This document shows positions 15,206 through 18,030 of a stretch of 18,030 bases of DNA, piece after piece (position 1 is the first letter of the stretch; every line of letters begins with the position of its first letter). The notes below the pieces were generated by a model. The model was not told the origin of the DNA. It worked only from the letters and a program-made list of their open reading frames with translations, and did not search any database. Source of the stretch: DTKY01 sp037440765 (lineage in GTDB: Bacteria; Acidobacteriota; Terriglobia; Bryobacterales; Bryobacteraceae); contig JBBITL010000082.1 of NCBI GenBank assembly GCA_037440765.1, positions 1 through 18,030 on the forward strand, in the 5' to 3' direction. The position numbers were made by a program, and so were the translations under genes.

Positions 15206-15340
15206 TGTCCAGAGTCAGAAGTCCGTAGGCCTGGAAGCCCGCTCCCTCACGGTCGCGGTTCTGTGCAACGCCTCGAATGCACAGAACCGCGCGCGTCGGC
15301 AAGCGGGCGCATTTGTTCAGCGAGCTTCTGACTCGGGACA
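15206..15340 (+). repeat. Interspersed palindromic repeat, copy 3
   Basis: A 135-bp element like copy 2. Its ends are TGTCCAGAGTCAGAAG (from 15206) and the inverse form CTTCTGACTCGGGACA (to 15340). It has a perfect 13-bp inner stem (15254-15266 with 15279-15291) around a 12-nt loop. It lies 20 bases upstream of the SpeE-like gene start and may therefore affect that operon's promoter. Copies 2 and 3, in direct orientation, flank the three-gene SpeE-like/hutI/ftcD operon exactly. Confidence 0.88.
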
Positions 15341-15354
15341 CTAACGGGACCAGA

Positions 15355-15400
15355 CAGGCCAGAAGGCCTGCTTCACTGTGGAACAGGCGTCCCCGCCTGT
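15355..15400 (-). terminator. Two tandem small hairpins downstream of the PEP-CTERM gene
   Basis: Reading on the reverse strand, 18 bases after the PEP-CTERM stop there is a perfect stem ACAGGCG/CGCCTGT (15383-15389 with 15394-15400, 4-nt loop). A second follows, CAGGCC/GGCCTG (15355-15360 with 15365-15370, loop of 4). There is no U-tract, so intrinsic termination is not assured. They may mark the transcript end or be part of another short repeat family. Confidence 0.45.
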
Positions 15401-15417
15401 CCTCGGGCTCCGGCCGG

Positions 15418-16077
15418 TTACGCCGCCCGGCGGCGGGCTCTCCACCTGCGGCCAACCGCGAGCGCGCCCAGGCCGAGGGCGAGCAACGCCATCGAAGCCG
15501 GCTCGGGGATCTCCTCGCCACCCCCCTCGATGCTCAAGTAGGCGCCCCGTTGACCCTCGTCTTCCGAAGCCGCAAGCTGGCCGCCGCCCCCATTATCAGC
15601 CATGAAAACGAAGGCCACATATTGATTGAGGCTGTCGATGCTGCCTTGCAGGTTCGACGTCACATCATACGACCGCCAGCCTTGCTCCGAACCCAGGGAG
15701 GCCACGTGAGTTCCGAAGGCGCCCGTGTAGTCAGTGGTTACAGCGGGGCCAAAGGCGTTCATAAACCCCAGGTGCACGCCGCTGAAGCCGAACGAAAAGA
15801 AGTTGAACGTGGCGCTCCCTGGAGCCAGCGTCATTCCGAAGAGGCTGGAGATGTCGAAAATAACCACACCTCTGTACAGATACTTAGAAGCTCCGTCGTG
15901 GATAACGTCCACTGTTTGAGCGTTGTCCACGACCCAAGAATATGCCGGGCTGCTCCACCAGTCACGCCCCGCCATGCCATCCGCCTGGCCGGAAGTATAG
16001 ATCAGCCCGCCAAAGGCGCACGGGACGCCCAGCAGGAGCAGCAACGACAGAACACCCAGTAGTCTTAGTTTTCGCAT
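15418..16077 (-). CDS. PEP-CTERM sorting-domain protein, exported
   Basis: This 219-residue protein has a clear N-terminal signal peptide (MRKLRLLGVLSLLLLLGVPC, cleavage around residue 22-24). The C-terminal sorting signal starts with EIPEPAS (189-195, PEP at 191-193), followed by a hydrophobic segment (MALLALGLGALAVG) and a basic end (RRWRARRR). PEP-CTERM proteins are recognised by an exosortase/archaeosortase-type enzyme and are typical of bacteria that secrete exopolysaccharide. The middle part (residues 25-185) is a beta-rich domain with YRGVVIFDISSL, recalling DNRLRE-like surface modules, but I do not recognise it firmly. ATG 16077 is preferred over TTG 16095 because GAGAA lies six bases upstream and the signal peptide starts cleanly. 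No exosortase gene is in the window. Confidence 0.88.
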   Translation of the reverse strand: MRKLRLLGVLSLLLLLGVPCAFGGLIYTSGQADGMAGRDWWSSPAYSWVVDNAQTVDVIHDGASKYLYRGVVIFDISSLFGMTLAPGSATFNFFSFGFSGVHLGFMNAFGPAVTTDYTGAFGTHVASLGSEQGWRSYDVTSNLQGSIDSLNQYVAFVFMADNGGGGQLAASEDEGQRGAYLSIEGGGEEIPEPASMALLALGLGALAVGRRWRARRRAA

Positions 16078-16132
16078 TGAATTCTCACTAATCAACCTGA
16101 GCCCTCACTCCTCGCTCTTGCTCAAAGCTAGA

Positions 16133-16161
16133 ATTCTACATGAGTCACTTCTGGGGGTCAA
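16133..16161 (-). promoter_or_regulatory. Sigma70-type promoter of the PEP-CTERM gene
   Basis: On the reverse strand TTGACC (16161-16156) and TAGAAT (16138-16133) are separated by exactly 17 bases. Each hexamer has one mismatch to TTGACA/TATAAT. Transcription would start near 16126, giving a leader of about 50 nt before ATG 16077 that includes the GAGAA ribosome-binding site. It is the best promoter match in the window. Confidence 0.75.
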
Positions 16162-16196
16162 TCCCGACTTCAGTACTAGAGCGTACCAGAAGGAGT

Positions 16197-16217
16197 CCTG
16201 TCGCGCCGCGCGACAGG
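16197..16217. promoter_or_regulatory. Perfect 9-bp-arm palindrome in the divergent PEP-CTERM/GH51 spacer
   Basis: CCTGTCGCG (16197-16205) and CGCGACAGG (16209-16217) are perfect inverted arms with a 3-nt centre. It lies between the PEP-CTERM promoter (16133-16161) and the start region of the arabinofuranosidase gene. It could be an operator shared by the two divergent genes, or a hairpin. No regulator gene is nearby to link it to. Confidence 0.45.
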
Positions 16218-16269
16218 CGTTTCCGCTGAGCAACCCATGCCCCCGCTTCCCGCGGCCGGCGGCGATCGG

Positions 16270-16278
16270 TGATACACT
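16270..16278 (+). promoter_or_regulatory. Candidate extended -10 promoter for the GH51 gene
   Basis: TGATACACT at 16270-16278 is a TGn-extended -10 (TACACT). It closely resembles the TGATACAAT found before the GT-C gene. No -35 is evident. Transcription would begin about 16285, downstream of the upstream GTG at 16269. This favours the start at 16305, with GAGG (16290-16293) in a leader of about 20 nt. Confidence 0.4.
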
Positions 16279-16304
16279 GTCGCCTAAGCGAGGTCAAACT
16301 TAAA

Positions 16305-17945
16305 GTGAATTCACATCGACGCGACTTCTTCCGCAAACTCGCCGGCGCCAGCGCCGTGCTCGCCGCCGGCTCCCCTCTCCGGCCTTTGGGATACTCCCAG
16401 ACGCGCGGGGAGGCCCGGACCATAATCAACCACGCCCGGCACAAAGGCGACATGGACCGGCGCGTCCTCGGCGCGTTCCTCGAGCACCTGGGACGGGCCG
16501 TATACGAGGGCGTCTACGACCCGAAATCGCCGCTGGCCGACGTCAATGGCTTTCGGAAGGACGTGATGGCCGAGGTCAAGGGCCTGGGAGTCCCCATCAT
16601 GCGGTATCCCGGGGGCAACTTCGTCTCCGGATACAACTGGCTGGACGGCGTGGGTCCCAAGAACCAGCGGCCGACGCTGCTGGACCGGGCCTGGAATACC
16701 CTCGAGACCAACCAGTTCGGAACCAACGAATTCATTCAGTGGGCGCGGCTGGTGGGCACCGAACCTATGCTCGGGGGCAATTTCGGCACCGGAAGCGTCG
16801 CCGAGCAGGTGGCCCTGGTCGAATACTGTAACCTCGACCGGGGCACCAAGTGGAGCGACCTGCGCCGGTCGCACGGCTTCGAGCAGCCGCACAATGTCAA
16901 GTACTGGTGCCTGGGCAACGAGATGGACGGGCCCTGGCAGATCGGCACGATGCCCGCCCGCGAGTACGGACGCAAGGCCCGGGACGCCGCGCAGCAGTTC
17001 CGCGTGCTGGACCGCAACCTCAAGCTGATCGCCTGCGGATCTTCGGCCCCTTCCATGCGGACCTACCTGGTCTGGGACCGTGAGGTCCTGGAGGAGTGCT
17101 TCGACCAGGTGGATGCCCTCTCGCTGCACGTCTACTATGGCAACACGCCGGAGACGTCCGGCAACAACGTCTCGCGCTACCTGGCGATGAATCTCGACAT
17201 GGAGCGCCAGATCCATGAAGTCGGCGCGGTGTGCGACTACGTGCAGGGTTTGTTCAAGTCGCCCAAGCGGCTCTGGCTGTCCTTCGACGAATGGAACGTC
17301 TGGTATCGGGCGCGCAGCGGCGTGCATGTCGACGGCCAGCGCAAGTACGCCCCGCCGCTGCTGGAGGAGCCCTACAACCTGGAGGACGCGCTGCTGGTGG
17401 GCGGCATTGTCAACACGCTGCTGCGGCGGTCCGATCGCGTCCGGGTGGGCTGCCTGGCGCAGATCGTGAACGTGATTGCGCCGCTCGCCACCAATGCGGA
17501 GAGGACCATCCGGAACACGATCTACTACCCTTACGCCTGGGGTCTTCAGTACGCCCACGGCCGGGTGCTGGACCTGATGGTGGAATCGGAGACGTATGAG
17601 ATCAGGGGCGCGGGGCTCCGCGCCGATTACGCCCGCGACGAGCAGGTGCCGTTTCTGGACGTGGTGGCCACGCACAACCCGCACAACGGCCAGGTTGCCC
17701 TCTTCATGCTGAACCGGGACACCACGCGCGAGCGCGAGGTCACCATCGCGTGGCAGTCGCCCACGCCGTCCAGGGTGCTGGCCTGCCAGACCCTCACGGG
17801 AAAGGACCTTAAGGCTGGCAACACGTTCGCGCAGCCGAACCGCGTGGTGCCGGCGATGCTGGACGCGCCGCGGCCGGGCTCATCCATGACCTTCCGCCTG
17901 CCGGCGGGTTCATACACGGTGGCGCACCTGGCGACCACAGGCTGA
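16305..17945 (+). CDS. GH51 alpha-L-arabinofuranosidase with Tat signal
   Basis: The enzyme removes terminal alpha-L-arabinofuranosyl residues from plant-type arabinan or arabinoxylan, with retention of configuration. GH51 signatures are clear: GAFLEHLGRAVYEGVYDP, MRYPGGNFVSGYNW, and the acid/base Glu E206 in WCLGNEMDGPW. The nucleophile is E329 in FDEWNVWY. The C-terminal beta-domain ends with AGSYTVAHL. Residues 4-12 (HRRDFFRKL), followed by an Ala-rich segment, form a twin-arginine export signal, so it is probably periplasmic or secreted, unlike most 500-residue intracellular AbfA enzymes. GTG 16305 is chosen over GTG 16269 because it places the RR motif near the N-terminus, has GAGG 11 bases upstream, and a -10-like box covers the earlier start. 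It is divergent from the PEP-CTERM gene. Confidence 0.93.
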   Translation: MNSHRRDFFRKLAGASAVLAAGSPLRPLGYSQTRGEARTIINHARHKGDMDRRVLGAFLEHLGRAVYEGVYDPKSPLADVNGFRKDVMAEVKGLGVPIMRYPGGNFVSGYNWLDGVGPKNQRPTLLDRAWNTLETNQFGTNEFIQWARLVGTEPMLGGNFGTGSVAEQVALVEYCNLDRGTKWSDLRRSHGFEQPHNVKYWCLGNEMDGPWQIGTMPAREYGRKARDAAQQFRVLDRNLKLIACGSSAPSMRTYLVWDREVLEECFDQVDALSLHVYYGNTPETSGNNVSRYLAMNLDMERQIHEVGAVCDYVQGLFKSPKRLWLSFDEWNVWYRARSGVHVDGQRKYAPPLLEEPYNLEDALLVGGIVNTLLRRSDRVRVGCLAQIVNVIAPLATNAERTIRNTIYYPYAWGLQYAHGRVLDLMVESETYEIRGAGLRADYARDEQVPFLDVVATHNPHNGQVALFMLNRDTTREREVTIAWQSPTPSRVLACQTLTGKDLKAGNTFAQPNRVVPAMLDAPRPGSSMTFRLPAGSYTVAHLATTG

Positions 17946-18030
17946 AGCGGAGGCTTCCCGGGACCCGGTTTCTGCCGGCTCCAGCTCGTTAATGGGGGCG
18001 GGCCCCAGACTCTGACTGATAAGACATTCT

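Noticed and set aside
391..15340. CRISPR array made of the repeats
   Set aside because: The three copies are kilobases apart, with no regular spacers and no cas genes.
15186..15521. N-terminal extension of the SpeE-like protein
   Set aside because: It would translate repeat copy 3 and part of the PEP-CTERM gene's 3' end; family-like membrane sequence starts only after 15185.
16311..17684. 457-codon minus-strand open frame
   Set aside because: It lies fully antisense to the GH51 gene with catalytic motifs; no independent motif or ribosome-binding site was seen.
18009..18024. Possible fourth repeat end (GACTCTGACTG) near the window edge
   Set aside because: The match to the terminal inverted repeat is short and lacks the CTTCTGACTCGGGACA context.

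Overview
The window is a GC-rich, densely coded bacterial chromosome segment. A PEP-CTERM protein, a Tat-exported GH51 arabinofuranosidase, a membrane SpeE-like protein, a HutI/FtcD pair and a long run of GT4 glycosyltransferases together suggest an Acidobacteriota genome, perhaps Bryobacterales/Solibacter-like. That placement is inferred from gene content and was not tested by phylogeny.

Layout. (a) 1-201 (-): start of a VOC/PhnB-like gene cut by the window edge. (b) 391-918: the first copy of an interspersed palindromic repeat, then the wreck of a GT-C membrane glycosyltransferase gene. (c) 876-2357 (-): an intact GT-C glycosyltransferase. (d) 2434-10627 (+): a tightly packed surface-polysaccharide operon. 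It holds a short RmlA-like nucleotidyltransferase, three GT4 glycosyltransferases, a DUF3108 periplasmic protein, a GT4 domain joined across a frameshift to a SAM methyltransferase, and a Wzm/TagG-type ABC-2 permease with an extra N-terminal beta-rich domain. No ATP-binding partner for the permease lies in the window. (e) 10729-10859: second repeat copy. (f) 15185 down to 10838 (-): a three-gene operon of a multi-pass SpeE-like protein, a HutI-like amidohydrolase and glutamate formimidoyltransferase. (g) 15206-15340: third repeat copy, followed by two small hairpins. (h) 15418-16077 (-) and 16305-17945 (+): divergent genes for a PEP-CTERM protein and a Tat-exported GH51 enzyme, sharing an intergenic region with a clear sigma70-type promoter and a 9-bp-arm palindrome.

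How the genes fit together. In the polysaccharide operon the nucleotidyltransferase would supply an activated sugar, the GT4 enzymes would build the chain, the methyltransferase may modify it, and the permease would export it. The HutI-FtcD pair corresponds to the last steps of histidine breakdown by the formiminoglutamate/tetrahydrofolate route, but HutH and HutU are absent here and the HutI homologue lacks a usually conserved histidine. The most unusual items are the three-copy repeat, which sits at module boundaries and supplies the end of ftcD, the frameshifted GT4-methyltransferase fusion, and the permease architecture. I did not find a CRISPR array, tRNA or rRNA gene, transposase, or recognisable defence system.
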